DNA of 64,000 nt, from positions 30,087,011 through 30,151,010 of the forward strand of contig NC_088796.1 in assembly GCF_011386835.1 (NCBI RefSeq), written 5' to 3'. How positions within the stretch are numbered: position 1 is the stretch's first letter; each line of letters begins with the position of its first letter. A program made the position numbers and the translations under genes. A model generated the notes under the pieces. That model was not told where the DNA came from. It did not search any database and saw nothing but the letters and a program-made list of their open reading frames with translations. Below are positions 34,906 through 46,494 of the stretch, piece by piece. Origin of the DNA: Chrysemys picta bellii (taxonomy: Eukaryota > Chordata > Testudines > Emydidae).

Positions 34906-36658
34906 CCCTGAAACGACACAAACATAGTGGTTCAACTCCATCTTGCAGTTTCTGAAGAGGTGATTTTGGTTTTAAGGATAGTGACTGTCTTTTACTATGT
35001 GTTTGCACAGTGCTTATCAGAATGGGATCCTGATCTCAGTTGGACCTTTTGGGTGCTACTGTAATACCCATAAATAATAATATCAGCCATATTTATCAGA
35101 ATTACTAGGCTAAATTAATTCCTAGTGTAACTACTTTGACTTCAGTGAGTTACAGCAGAGATTAATTAGGTCCAGTAAGTGGAACCTACGGACCAGGCAG
35201 AGGTCACTCATCGGACACTGGGGAAGAATACACTACAGATGTCCACTTTATCTAGTCTGCATATTAAATAAAGAGGAATTTATTGCTCCAAATATAATAA
35301 TTTTTACCAGCACAAACTTTCACCCACACAACCCATCTGCTCCACCCTCCGCAACCCCCCAAATGGGAGCTCACAAAAAATCACAGCTTGCTAGTGTATT
35401 TGCAAGTTGTTTTGTGTTAGTCAGCTATGAATCTCTTCCCCAGGACACTGGCTCTTTCTGAGAAACCAGAATGCTGAGAAGCACTCCTGTTCTTCAGAAC
35501 TTTACTGATCACACCTGCATTGTGCACTGCAGTCCTTGTCCATTTTATCTCTTTCTTCCCACTGTGAGGAGATAAAGTTGCAGAATGGAGATACTAATTC
35601 TGTGGCTGTCGTGAAATCAGTTTGGTTGTTTCAGTCCAGATGTGTTCACCTCACACAAACCACTGCTACCAGGTTTGGCTTTGGTTTGGACCATGTTGGC
35701 AGACTGAGGAAAGAGGATTAACTGGGGCTGGAGACTGAACTATCCTCTTACCTCCCCCTGGATTTGGTCTCTACTTAGCACATAGAGGACTTTATCCAAG
35801 GCTATCAATCTGGCACCATTTACAAGCAGCAGATTAACTACATTTTTAAAAAATCAATTAAAATATTATCTCAATTTTCTCATAAAAAAACCACTACAAT
35901 ATTTTACTGCTTGGTCCCAAACGCTACATTTTGCAGTAGTGTTTTGGACCAATGATGTAATTTTTTCCTAGGGGTCATTTCCTAAAATCTCTTTACAGGT
36001 AATAATTCATGTTTCTATTTATTATCTATTCTAGTTCCTGATGTTAATCCAGCTAAATTAAAACACAGTGACCAAACTCTGTCACTGTCTGAGATAAATG
36101 AAGAGTGCGATCCAGAGTCATTATGGACCAGGGTCCATATGAAATGAAGGAAGTGTGATATGTGAACATGTGGCTTTGCATGAAAAATGCTGGATTTACT
36201 GTGAGAGTTTACACGTGGGCTATTTTATGCTTTACTGCTGCAGTTTTATAAAGAAAATCTGGGAAAGAAGCTTGAGACTCTGATTGCATCCCATTAAAAA
36301 AAAAAAAACATTTTGCCAGATTTAGTTATCAGAATTTTGGTGAGTGGCGCCTGCTGGAATGAATGTCGGAATTATCTGAATGTTACATTGTTTCAACACT
36401 CAAAAAGCACTGCTGTTTCATATGGAGTTGATGAAAATGCCCCAGTATTCTGTCATGCCTGGTAGAAAAATTAGTTACTGCATTTGGGGGAAGTTTCCAT
36501 ATTTTGCAAACAATTGAGTTTTTTCCTCTTTCCATACATGCTGCTGAGTTTAATTTTAACAGCATGTCCCATCATGAAATATTTTAGATCAAAATATCTG
36601 GTGAATGGGGGAGACATGTATACGGATGGGGTGATGGGGAGAGCATATTTTGGAAAAC
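34906..36658. other. Unassigned DNA
   Basis: No gene recognised. AACTACTTTGACTTCAGTGA near 35129 belongs to the low-grade repeat phrases seen elsewhere in the window. Confidence 0.5.
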
Positions 36659-36875
36659 GGCATATATTGTAAAAAGCAACAGAGGGTCCTGTGGCACCTT
36701 TGAGACTAACAGAAGTACAAGATGCAAGTGCATCTGAAGAAGTGAGGTTCTTACCCACGAAAGCTTATGCTCCCAGTACTTCTGTTAGTCTCAAAGGTGC
36801 CACAGGACCCTCTGTTGCTTTTTACAGATTCAGACTAACACGGCTACCCCTCTGATACTTGGCATATATTGTAAA
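36659..36875 (-). repeat. Fold-back interspersed repeat (copy A)
   Basis: Flanked by the 15-bp duplication GGCATATATTGTAAA at 36659-36673 and 36861-36875. Read on the minus strand the unit starts AAGTATCAGAGGGGTAGCCG, runs through the body, turns around within GATGCAAGTGCATC with a deletion, and returns to the constant end GTTGCTTTTTAC. The short returning arm (36669-36718) covers only about 50 bp of the body. Confidence 0.85.
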
Positions 36876-37184
36876 TTCTTTTTCAAAGTTATTTTGTGTA
36901 CCTATTAAAATGATTGTCTCATTCATGACTAGCCCCTGAACTTGTTAATTTTCTATGATGAAAGCTAAAATGGATAACTTTTTAATAGCAGTAGTATCAA
37001 AACAAAGATTATCACATTACACACATCAGAATGATCTGAAATTCAGCTTTCTACACTATCCATTTTGTCTATTATTATTTGGAAAATAACCACCCTGTCA
37101 TATTAAGAATTACTTTAAATACTTCAGGTGTTTTTTTACAGGAAATACTCTGTCCTGATTTACATCTCCTGCAACCCTTGACTT

Positions 37185-37320
37185 ATGTGGAGTGTAAGAC
37201 AGTGTCAAACTTGTACCATGGTATACGATGGTCTGGGTAATACTTAGTCCTGCCATGAGTGCAGGGGAATGGACCAGATGACCTCTTGAGGTCCCTTCCA
37301 GTCCTATGATTCTATGATAT
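37185..37320 (+). repeat. CR1 3' end fragment
   Basis: AATACTTAGTCCTGCCATGA, GACCAGATGACCTCTTGAGG and TCCCTTCCAGTCCTATGATT are the CR1 3' untranslated tail, closing with the diagnostic ATTCTATGATA short repeat. Confidence 0.85.
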
Positions 37321-37539
37321 ACAAAGGGCAACTTTCAGCCAAGACAGGCCTAGCATATCCCTTTACTGGATTTGTTGAGGTGAATGATTCCTATGGTAGC
37401 TCCGTTGCCCATAGTAGCACTGGGGCCTTGTTGAGCTATCTGTAGTAGCATGAACTCTGCCAGGTCACCTATTGGCTAGACAACTCCACTAAGGAGAGGA
37501 GATGTTTCTAAAGATCTAATCAGAAGCCCATAAATGCTG

Positions 37540-37945
37540 ACAAACAGAGTTGAGTATCAGAGGGGTAGCCGTGTTAGTCTGAATCTGTAAAAAGCAACAG
37601 AGGGTCCTGTGGCACCTTTGAGACTAACAGAAGTATTGGGAGCATAAGCTTTTGTGGGTAAGAACCTCACTTCTTCAGATGCAAGTAATGGAAATCTCTA
37701 GAGGCAGGTATATATCAGTGTGGAGATAACGAGGTTAGTTCAATTTTTGTTTTTAGAAAGATTCCAACCCTCCCTGATTGAACTAACCTCGTTATCTCCA
37801 CACTGATATATACCTGCCTCTAGAGATTTCCATTACTTGCATCTGAAGAAGTGAGGTTCTTACCCACAAAAGCTTATGCTCCCAATACTTCTGTTAGTCT
37901 CAAAGATGCCACAGGACCCTCTGTTGCTTTTTACAAACAGAGTTG
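37540..37945 (+). repeat. Fold-back interspersed repeat (copy B), longest arms
   Basis: Flanked by the 13-bp duplication ACAAACAGAGTTG (37540-37552 and 37933-37945). After the head AGTATCAGAGGGGTAGCCGT the arms are 37588-37742 and 37777-37932, about 155 bp, with one mismatch that I can see. The loop of about 34 bp contains TTTAGAAAGATTCCAACCCT. Both arms carry the same private variants (TATTGGG and CTTTTGTGGG), where the other copies have TACTGGG and CTTTCGTGGG. Confidence 0.9.
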
Positions 37946-39689
37946 TCTCTCTGTTGGAGCGTGGCAGGAATGCAGACGTGATTGATCCAGGATTATATTT
38001 TACTAGTCTATTGAGTCCTACCTAACCCCAGGAGTAATCTAATTTAAATTAATGGAAATACTCTGTGAAATAAGGTAGTTCTCAGCATGGGTAAAGTGAC
38101 AAAATCTGGGCTTTAATAATGTGTGCATTATAAAATGAGGAGAGTTGATAAGAAACTTCAGTGTGTTGGTAGCCAGAGAACAGTTGGCCATAGTGGGGCA
38201 GCCATAAGAATTACTGCTTTATTGTATTAATGTAATGGATTCAAGCTTTGGGTAGCAGTCTTAACTGGATTATTTGATTAAAAATTGTTGAGCCATTCCA
38301 GTGCAGTGACCTCCAGTCCCTCTTGTAGGATCCGAGTTTCAAACCCGACCTGAGTCCTTTATTTCTCCTAGCTTGACAAGAGGTGGGAGCATTGTGTCAG
38401 TGAGGTCCTTAACATTGTGTACCAGCCCTTGTTAGCTGATAGGGGTGGACAGTGATATTCCATAAGGTGAGGTGGCTATGAAGCGAATCCAATTGAGGGA
38501 CAAAGGAAGGAGGCTGCTTCTCAGGTGTGTGTGTGTGGGAGTTAGAGTTTGCTTGTAACTGCATCTTATTAGGAAGAAGTATTCCTGTCAGGCAAAGCAC
38601 AAAGTTGTAAGGGTTAAAAAGAAGTAGCTCCCCACTGAAAAGAGGTATGCTAGAAATTGTCTAAGTGAATCTTCAGAGGAGATAGACAAGCACGGGGGAA
38701 AAATAAAAGCTAACAAGCTTCCTTCTCTGAAAAAGAAAAAAAACACAATTAATAAAGCTGAAGCCTTGCATTATCCACTGTGTCCCAGAGACCTCTTGGT
38801 GCTAACTGGCAGAGGGCACCAGGACTCATAAGGATTACAGAAATTCCCTGGGTCTGGAGTGATGGCAGGAGATCCATCTTTATTTCCTGTTCCCATCCAC
38901 ATGATCTGGATCAGGTTACTCACAAGGCAGGAGTGTGGGGATGAAGGTTATGAGGGAGTGACAACCTTTCCAGAATTCACTCCAAATCTCTGTGTGATAT
39001 CAAAGGTACTGTGCTTCTAGTCTCTTAATTTCCTCTTTATACTGCCAGGATTTTTGTCTCTGTTCCAATGCTGTCCACTTGGCTCAGTCTTCTGTTGTTA
39101 TTTGGGTATGGCATTTCCTTCTGATTGCTGCCACCAGCACCTGCCTGTGCTACTTACTTATGCTTGACTTAATTTCTAGCGCGGTTGCTACGGTTAGATT
39201 AACTCAGTGGCAAGGGGGTGAGAGAAAAAGAAAATCTCCCTTTCAGAAAAGACATTTGTAGTAGAAACCAGAAGAAAAGAACCAGTTCAGACCCAATAGA
39301 CTACTTTAGGGAATCTTTGCCCAATTCAGAGTATGTCTTTGCTATTGCCAGCTCTAAAAGATGCTGTGCAACATTTTAAAATCAACAAGGTGTCAACTAA
39401 AAATATGAAGTGAAAAAAAGGGATTTTGCTGAATTCTTCCATTTTTGGAATCTTTCTAAAAACAAATTGGTTCCAAGTCTCACACATTTATTTTATGCCA
39501 TTTACAAATCCCAACCCTTCTCATCCCTGATTTATTTATTAAGGGAATGAAGCCAGTGAACTTTCTCCTTACTTCTATTCTCTGGCTCTAAACACTCAAT
39601 TTCCAAGCCAGGGAATGTATTTTCCATTCCACTGTATATTTTTCTCTGTTTTCAGTATCGTTTACTCAACACATTACAACATATTATAC
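37946..39689. other. Unassigned DNA
   Basis: No gene recognised; a short GT run lies near 38526. Confidence 0.5.
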
Positions 39690-41222
39690 ATATGGGAACC
39701 CTAAACGAGTCCTGACCCAAGTCTTGTGACCCAAGTCCTGACCCAAGTCCTGACTCATGCCCTCCCTGGCTTGTGAAGGAGAGTCATGAACAACTGGTGG
39801 TACTCCTGACTGAAATAGCCAATGCCTCATTCAGAGAAGGGATCTTCCCTTCCTCTTTCAAACATGCAATAGTCTGAGGAAACCCGCCCTAGATACTTCA
39901 TTCCTAGCCAACTCACCTGCTATATCAAATCTGTTATTTCTGAGCAAGCTCATACAGAAGCTAGCAAAAGGCCAACTAAAAGCTCATCTTACTGTAGCCA
40001 GCATTCTAGACCCAGCACACTCTGGATTCAGGCCAGGACATGGAACTAAAACTGCTTTAGTGGGACTTATGGATGATCTCCTCCTATCAATAGGCAGAGG
40101 ACAAACATCCCTTCTCAAACCTCCTGACCTCTCTGTAACTTTCAACACTGTTAACCACGAGAGTCTGCTGTCTCACCTGAGAGAGGGCGCAGGAGTCCAA
40201 GGTAAAGCTCTGAAATGGTTTGAGTCCATACTGGAGGGATGCACCCAACAAGCAGTGATGGGGAAATTACACCTGTACCACTAGACCCTACACCTGTGGG
40301 GTTCCACAAGAATCAATTCTTTCCCCAGTGCTTTTCAACATCTACATGCTCCCGTTAGGTGAACTAGTCAGATGAGATGGACTCATGTGCCAGCAATATG
40401 TAGATGACACACAGCTCTACCTATCCTTCACCACACACAAGTACACCACTACCACCAAGATGTCTTAGATGAGATCAGCTCATGGGGATGAGGAACAGCT
40501 AGCTAAAGCTGAACCTGAGCAAAACAAAGCTGATGCTGGTGGCAGAGGAAAGTATTTTGAGGAATTTGCAGCCATGATGCAATCCCTTGTGATTGAAGGC
40601 ACATACCCACAACTGGTCAGTTCAGAGGCCTCTTGGCTTTCCCACTGATTCTGAGCTCTCACATCAAAATGACCATGAGTAATGCTTTCTGTCATCACTA
40701 GCTGGCTAAGAGACTCCATCCCATCCTGGCAGACAAAGACCCGGCCTCAGTTATTCATGTTTTCGTTACCTCTTGGCTGGATTACAGTGATGTGATATAC
40801 CTGGGCAGAAACTCTAAGTAGTACAAAACACTGCTCTTTTCCTTGGCAACACAGGCTACTGTGAGCACACCAACCCTGTCCTCCATTCTTTACCCTAGTT
40901 TCCCACAGAATATCTAATCAAATTTAAGGTTTGGGTCCTTATCTTCCAAGTGCTCTATGGCATGGGCCTAGGACACCCTAAAAGCCCTTCTACTGCTCCA
41001 GGATGAAGACCATGGTTAACAATTACACTCCTCTGCCACAATGAAATCCTCAATGATAAGTGTAAAGCTCATCTGTGCAGGAGACAAAACTCTCTCTGGG
41101 GATGGTCTGAGACTATGTAATGAACTCCCCCAGGAAGTAATGACCATCAAAAACCTTACCACTTTCTGCTCCAAGTGCATGTCACATTTCTTTGACCTTA
41201 CCATCTCTAACATAAGCACATA
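39690..41222 (+). pseudogene. L2-like LINE reverse transcriptase remnant
   Basis: Broken frames give SGFRPGHGTKTALVGLMDDL, then FNTVNHESLLSHLREGAGVQ, a GVPQ.SILSPVLFNIYM-like stretch around 40297, and QYVDDTQLYLS around 40396 (the catalytic YVDD/YADD box). Near 41100 LRLCNELPQEV resembles the LWNSLP-type C-terminal block. The order and style match L2/CR1-group LINEs, nearer L2. Many frameshifts; dead. A short GACCCAAGTCCT tandem lies at 39706-39765 near its left edge. Confidence 0.75.
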
Positions 41223-41493
41223 GCAACAGGTATATTTAACAACAAAACAAAACAGATGGTCTACCAAAACAAGACACTTCTCTGCACATGTTTCTCCCTC
41301 TGGGGAGAGGAAGAGAGAACAAACAACAGATGACAGATATATAGTCATGTTGTTTAATGCACTGCTGGAAGGCACTCAGACATTACAGTGATGAGGGCAA
41401 TAGAGTATAGACTAGAATGCCAGTAACAGAGTTTCTATTGACTTCGATCCTAATAGGGAAAGAAAAATTAAGAGCAGTGGGGAATGGAGACAG

Positions 41494-41690
41494 ACTCATA
41501 AGAACGGCCATGCTGGTTCAGACCAATGGTCCATCTAGCCCAGTATCACGGCTTCTGACAGCAGCCAGTGCCACATGCTTCAGAGGGAATGAATAGCACA
41601 GGACAATTATTGAGTGATCCATCCCCTGTCAACCAGGGCCAGCTTCTGTCTCATGTCTTCATAGGTAGTTTCCTATTGTAGCTTGCCTCG
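41494..41690 (-). repeat. CR1 3' end fragment, reverse strand
   Basis: CTCATAAGAACGGCCATGCT, GGTTCAGACCAATGGTCCAT, CTAGCCCAGTATCACGGCTT and CAGAGGGAATGAATAGCACA are the reverse of the CR1 3' tail, beginning with the ATTCTTATGAG-type terminus. Confidence 0.85.
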
Positions 41691-41704
41691 TTCTAGGTCC
41701 TTGA

Positions 41705-42187
41705 GAGAGCTGTGTGAATAATGCATATTTTGGTTTGTGAGCAATTCCACAAAATTTAAAAAAATTGTTTTGGGTCAACCCCCAAATATTTTTTTTATTG
41801 GCAATTTTTGGCTAATTGAAAGAGTTGATTTTTTTTACTTTGAGTTGAATAAATTGTTTCTTTCTACCTGAAATTTTATCAAAAATGAAATATTTTGTTT
41901 GACCTGAAATATTTTATTTCACTTTCAACCATTTTTAAAGGTTTGATTATATTTTAAATAAAAATAAAGGAAAGTTTTAAACAAAATTGTTTCAAACTGA
42001 ACAGTTGAAATGTTTCATTTAGAAAATGTTGAAACAAAGCATTTTGACTTTTTCAGAATTTTAATATCTTTTGGAATGGAACCATTTGGAGACATGGATG
42101 TGAATTCACAAAATGTTTTGGTGTTGCTGAATCTACTTCCCACCCCCCCGTAAAAAAGTTTAATCTGAAAATTTTCACCCAGCTCTA
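41705..42187. mobile_element. AT-rich element with AGAGCTG inverted ends
   Basis: Starts AGAGCTGTGTGAA; the other end, read inward, is AGAGCTGGGTGAAAATTTTC. The 480-bp interior is a mosaic of AAAATTT, TTTTGACTTTTTC and TGAAACAAAG phrases with no coding frame. Comparable elements lie at about 49465 and 54855. Target duplications are not clear, so the superfamily is open. Confidence 0.6.
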
Positions 42188-43167
42188 GTCTGATTCCGTG
42201 GCAGGCTATTCTCTGGCATTCTTTCAGCTATAGAACTCCTGGAACAAACTTGTAGTACATAGATAACTGAGTAATAATACAGTTTATGCTCATTAGCTTT
42301 TCTTAGTGCTTCTTTTAAGAACCTTCTGATCCAATTACCAATGTGAAGCTCCATAAGCCATTTACTTCTAACAGTCTAATGCAATTATATTCTTAGCAAT
42401 TTAGCAGAACAAAAAACACATGGGGTGTTGGTGATTAAACCCTAATAACTGCATGTCAGTCATGCTGGGAACCAGATTGCACATGATCATGCATAACTGA
42501 AGGACAAGAAGGAAAGGGAGATTATGATTTTAGGTCCTGATCCTGAGAGATGCTGAACTCCTACAGGGCCATAGACTTAGTGAAAACTATAAAGTAGCAA
42601 ACAAGTTTACATGTATGTCAGCCAAAGGTAGGTTTGCCTCTCAAGTTGGGTCAGAGCTGAGGAAGTTGGCAAGGCAGTGAAAGGAAACTCGCCTTGATGC
42701 TGCCTGTGCTGTACCTATTCTAGTGTAGATAAACAAGAGATTCCCGCCCGCATAACTGACAAGAGAGCACCTTTCACACACGCTAGTTATAAATGTTTTA
42801 AAATATTTTAAAGAAATGAATACTATCTTACTCTTTACTGCATAATACTGCCCTTTGTCCTTTACAAACTTAACTCATCTTCCTCTCGGGTGGGATCACT
42901 TCATTCACCACTCTAATGGTGCCTCCACCACTAGGGATGAGACGAGGCTAGTTCCACATTTTTGTCTCTCGGCCAAGACTACCAACCAGAGTGCAAATTA
43001 GTGCCAGCTGTAGTGGTGGTTTCTGGACTTAGTCCACCAAACTCATTAGGCCAGGAAGTGACTGTTATTGCATTCTGCTATGGGCAGAGTGTAATTAATT
43101 GAGCTGGAATTTGATCAGAATACCAGAGTTAGCAACCCAACTTCTAGGAAAAGTACCATGAGAGATA
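42188..43167. other. Unassigned DNA
   Basis: No gene or defined element recognised. Confidence 0.5.
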
Positions 43168-43697
43168 GGCCTTGTCTGCAGTACACAGTTTTATTAACAA
43201 AAGTCAGGTTTCGTCGACTAAAGAGTGGAGGTGTACATAGAACAATGCTCCTCCTGCTGATTTAACTGTCCTGCTGCGCCGATATAATAAAACCACCTCG
43301 ATGAGCAGCATAGAGCTTTTTGCAACAAACGTAGAGCAATGCAGTGTCAGTGTAGACACTGCGCTTGCTTATGTCACCCTAAGTGGCCTCCAGGAGGTGT
43401 CCCACAATGTCCATCATGACTGCTCTGGCAAGCAGTTTCTACTCGGCTGCCGTGCAGCCAGGTACACAGGCATGCACACTTCCACTTTTAAAGCCCCAGA
43501 AATTTTTGAAATTTCACTTCCTGTTTGCTGGGCATGGACAGCTCATATTGAATCCCAGCTGACCATGCTGACTTTCTGCAGCAAACGCACTCCCACCTGG
43601 AGTACACTGGAGTTGCTGAATCTGTTGGGACTGTGGGGAAAGGAGGCTGTGCAGTCGCAGCTCTGATCTAGCCGTAGGAACTTTGACACCTAAGAGC

Positions 43698-44830
43698 CAG
43701 AGGTGGCATGTTTGTAGAAATTTTGGTGGTGCCCAAAACCTGTCCCCGCCCAAACTCCATCCCCCAAACTCCGCCCCCCACCTGCCCAAGGCTCTGGGAG
43801 GGAGTTTGGGTGAGGGAGGAGGTCTGGAGTGCAGGCCCTAGGCTGGGGCAGGGGATTGGGGTGCAGGCTCTGGGAGGGAGTTTGGGGATGGGAAGGGTGC
43901 AGGGGTGAGGGCTGTGGGGTGTGGCTGCAGATCAGGTGTTTGGAGTATGGGAGGGGCTCAGGGCGAGAGTAAAGGTGTAGGAGGTGAGGGCTCTGGCTGG
44001 GACTGGGGATAAGGTGTTTGGGGTGCTGGAGGGGCTCAGGACTAGGGTAGAGGGTTGAGGGTGTGGTGGTGAAATCTCTGACTGGGGGTGTGGGCTCTGG
44101 GGTGGGGCAGGGCTGGGGATGAGTTTGGGGTGCAGGCATGCTGCTCCGGGACAGGGGCCAGAGAGGAGGACTCCCCCAAGCCCTTTCCCTGCTGGCAGCA
44201 GCAAGCTCTGGGGGAGGAGCCCCCCTTTCCTTCCCCCCCCAGCAGCACACTCACCCCCACCACTGTCACTGCATGTGCTCGTAGGGCCCCTCTCAGGTCC
44301 AGGAATCTCCCTCGCCTCCCCCATGGTGGGTGCCGGGGGGTGCTGCGTGAGCCTCCTCCCCTGCTGTTGCCCCTGACTGTAGCCTCACTGGGGGTGAGGG
44401 ATGGGGCTGCCTCCTTGCCCAGCACAGGGCAGGAGCGGTGACTGCAGGCAGGGGGCCCCCTGTGCTGCTGGAGGGTCCTGCCGGAAAATGAAAGAGTCTG
44501 AGGGGGAAGGGCAGGCTCAGAGTCAGTCTGCCCTGGCAGTGGAGATGGGGGGGGGTACTAGGACCCTGCGGCAGCAGTTGCTGCCGGGAGGCAACATGGA
44601 GCTGCACACGGAAGAGACAGGGACACTGCTCCAGGGGCCCGTGAAAGGCGAGCGGGGGCCGGGGGCAGCAAGTCGGGGCCAGGGGACAGTCGGGGAAGGT
44701 GTGTGTGGGGGGGTGCAGGTGGGGCCGGGTAGAGGGGACTCCCGGCCCCAAGTATTGCTGGAGCTGGGCCCCTGGCTCTGAATATTGCTGGTGCCCGAGC
44801 ACCACGTGGGTATGGAACTCGCCACCTATG
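43698..44830. mobile_element. Non-autonomous GC-rich hAT element, 1133 bp
   Basis: Exact 8-bp target duplications CTAAGAGC at 43690-43697 and 44831-44838. Terminal inverted repeats CAGAGGTGGC and, from the right, CATAGGTGGC. The interior is GC-rich with G-run filler similar to 30516-30770. It interrupts the decayed Myb gene, and deleting it with one duplication restores alignment to the intact gene. Long open frames inside are composition artefacts. Confidence 0.92.
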
Positions 44831-45380
44831 CTAAGAGCAGATTGCTCATGGCATGGATGAGAAGGGGCACGAAAGGGACACGCAGTTGTGCTGTGTTAAG
44901 ATCAAGGAGCTGAGGCAGGTGTACCAGAAGGCAATTGAGGCCAAATATTGCTCTGGTGTGGCACCGATACAAGGATCTACACGCCATCCTTGCTGGTGAC
45001 CCCACCTCCACTGCCAAGAACTCCGTGGATACTTCGCGAGGGGAGGATTGGAGGTAGTAGCCAGTGGAGTTAACCCTGAAGATGAAGTGGTGGACAAGGA
45101 GGTTGAGTTGGAGGAGGATATGGGACAGGGGACAGGCTACAGGCTCATTCGATGGCATGGTGAGCCAGGACCTCTTTTCACTCCAGAGGGGTCTAGCTAG
45201 TCCCAACAATCCAGCTTTGGCGTGCCTGAAGCAGGAGAGGGGAGCTCATTTTGCTTTGATAGTGCCTGATGATATGAGGTAGAGGTGTCCTTTATTTTGT
45301 TACATGGTGCACATGGGAGAAAGGATCGAAATTAACAGCACTAGGTACTGTTTGTATCTGCTTCACATTCCCCTGTGCAG

Positions 45381-45695
45381 CTAAACAATGAGAGCCTTGC
45401 AGAGAAGTTTCTTATTGGCCACTGAGATCTCCCGGGAATCCTCCATAGAGATCTCTAGGAAATTTTCCTGCAGATACTCTGCTGTCCTTTGCCAATGGTT
45501 CCTTGACAGAGCTGCTTTGTTTCTTCCCCCATTGTAGGAAACTTTGCCATGCCAATCGTCAATTACTTCTGCAAGAACCAAAGCAACACACAGGTGAGCA
45601 GCATATGGACCCAGTCTGAAGCTGCACGCATGCAGGAGATGCACCCTTGCATCTTCAGTTATCCTCAGTAATGTGATTTCAGCTTCAATCTCCCC
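45381..45695 (-). pseudogene. Second copy of the antisense Harbinger frame, open but start lost
   Basis: The frame reads EIEAEITLLRITEDARV, then RLGPYAAHLCVALVLAEVID, VSYNGGRNKAALSRN and EYLQENFLEISMEDSREI. It aligns end to end without gaps to the 96-residue frame at 4804-5094 and lies in the same antisense position inside the Myb intron. The position of the intact copy's ATG is not a start here. No stop interrupts about 95 aligned codons even though the transposase beside it is broken. Confidence 0.6.
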
Positions 45696-46494
45696 CGATT
45701 CTGGAAAACGGTGCCAGTATTCAGAATATTGTCCCTAGGTGTATGTATTGATCCCCTTCTGAACCCACCCAGACCCTTTGTCCTATCTCGCACCACCCCC
45801 TCCTGCGACACATTCACTATGTTTAGTGCTCTGGCCATGTTGCGTGCTTGTCAAGGGAAAGTGAGAAGGAGATGTATGTAACTTTTATGATTCAAGACTG
45901 TGAATACACACACAGTACTGCCTTTGTGTATTATTTCTTTTGCTTCTTCAGATGTGCCCTTGAGGGCCAGCTCCTACACACCAGTGAAGCGCCTGACAGA
46001 TAAGGAAGCAAATGAGGAGGAGTAAGGAGGACATGTTTCGCGAAGTGCTGCAATCATCAAATCAGGCTGATAGCGAGCACAGAACGCGGAGAGAGACAAA
46101 TGAAAAATTAGAAATGAACAGCCAGGAGAGGAGCCAGTGCCAGAGCCAGAGCCAGAAGTGGATAATAAAGCTCATGGAGGATCAGACAGATGTTGAGGCC
46201 CCTGATTGCACTGTAAGCAGAACACATGCATGCTCAACTCCCAGTGCAGCCCATACGCAACTGCCTTCCTTGCCCTCCCCAAACTCCCCACACATGTTCC
46301 TCGCATGTTCCTGGCCCGTCGCAGTACCCCTTGCGCTCCACCCCAAGGACATTTTCCATAATGACAGCTGGACTTACACACACACCTGTGAGATCCTCAC
46401 TTTAGAGGGTGCTACTCACTGTCATCCCTTGTAAGAAATGTAAATCTGTGTATTGCTGTTTAATAAAAATTTAGTCTTACAAAGACAGTGATTC

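Larger units (their letters stand above)
43565..46260 (+). pseudogene. Decayed Myb/trihelix gene of the second Harbinger
   Basis: 43580-43665 translates to RTPTWSTLELLNLLGLWGKE and AVQSQL followed by a stop; the intact copy has WTDREVLDLIAVWGDE and SVLSEL. After the inserted hAT the frame resumes at about 44839 with RDTQLCCVKIKELRQVYQKA. The exon 2 equivalent begins near 45960 and shows SKEDMFREVLQSSNQADSEH, matching the coiled-coil region of the intact copy. It is split by the hAT insertion and carries stops. Confidence 0.8.

Noticed and set aside
43690..44825. Long proline- or glycine-rich frames on both strands
   Set aside because: All fall inside the 1133-bp hAT insertion and are composition artefacts.
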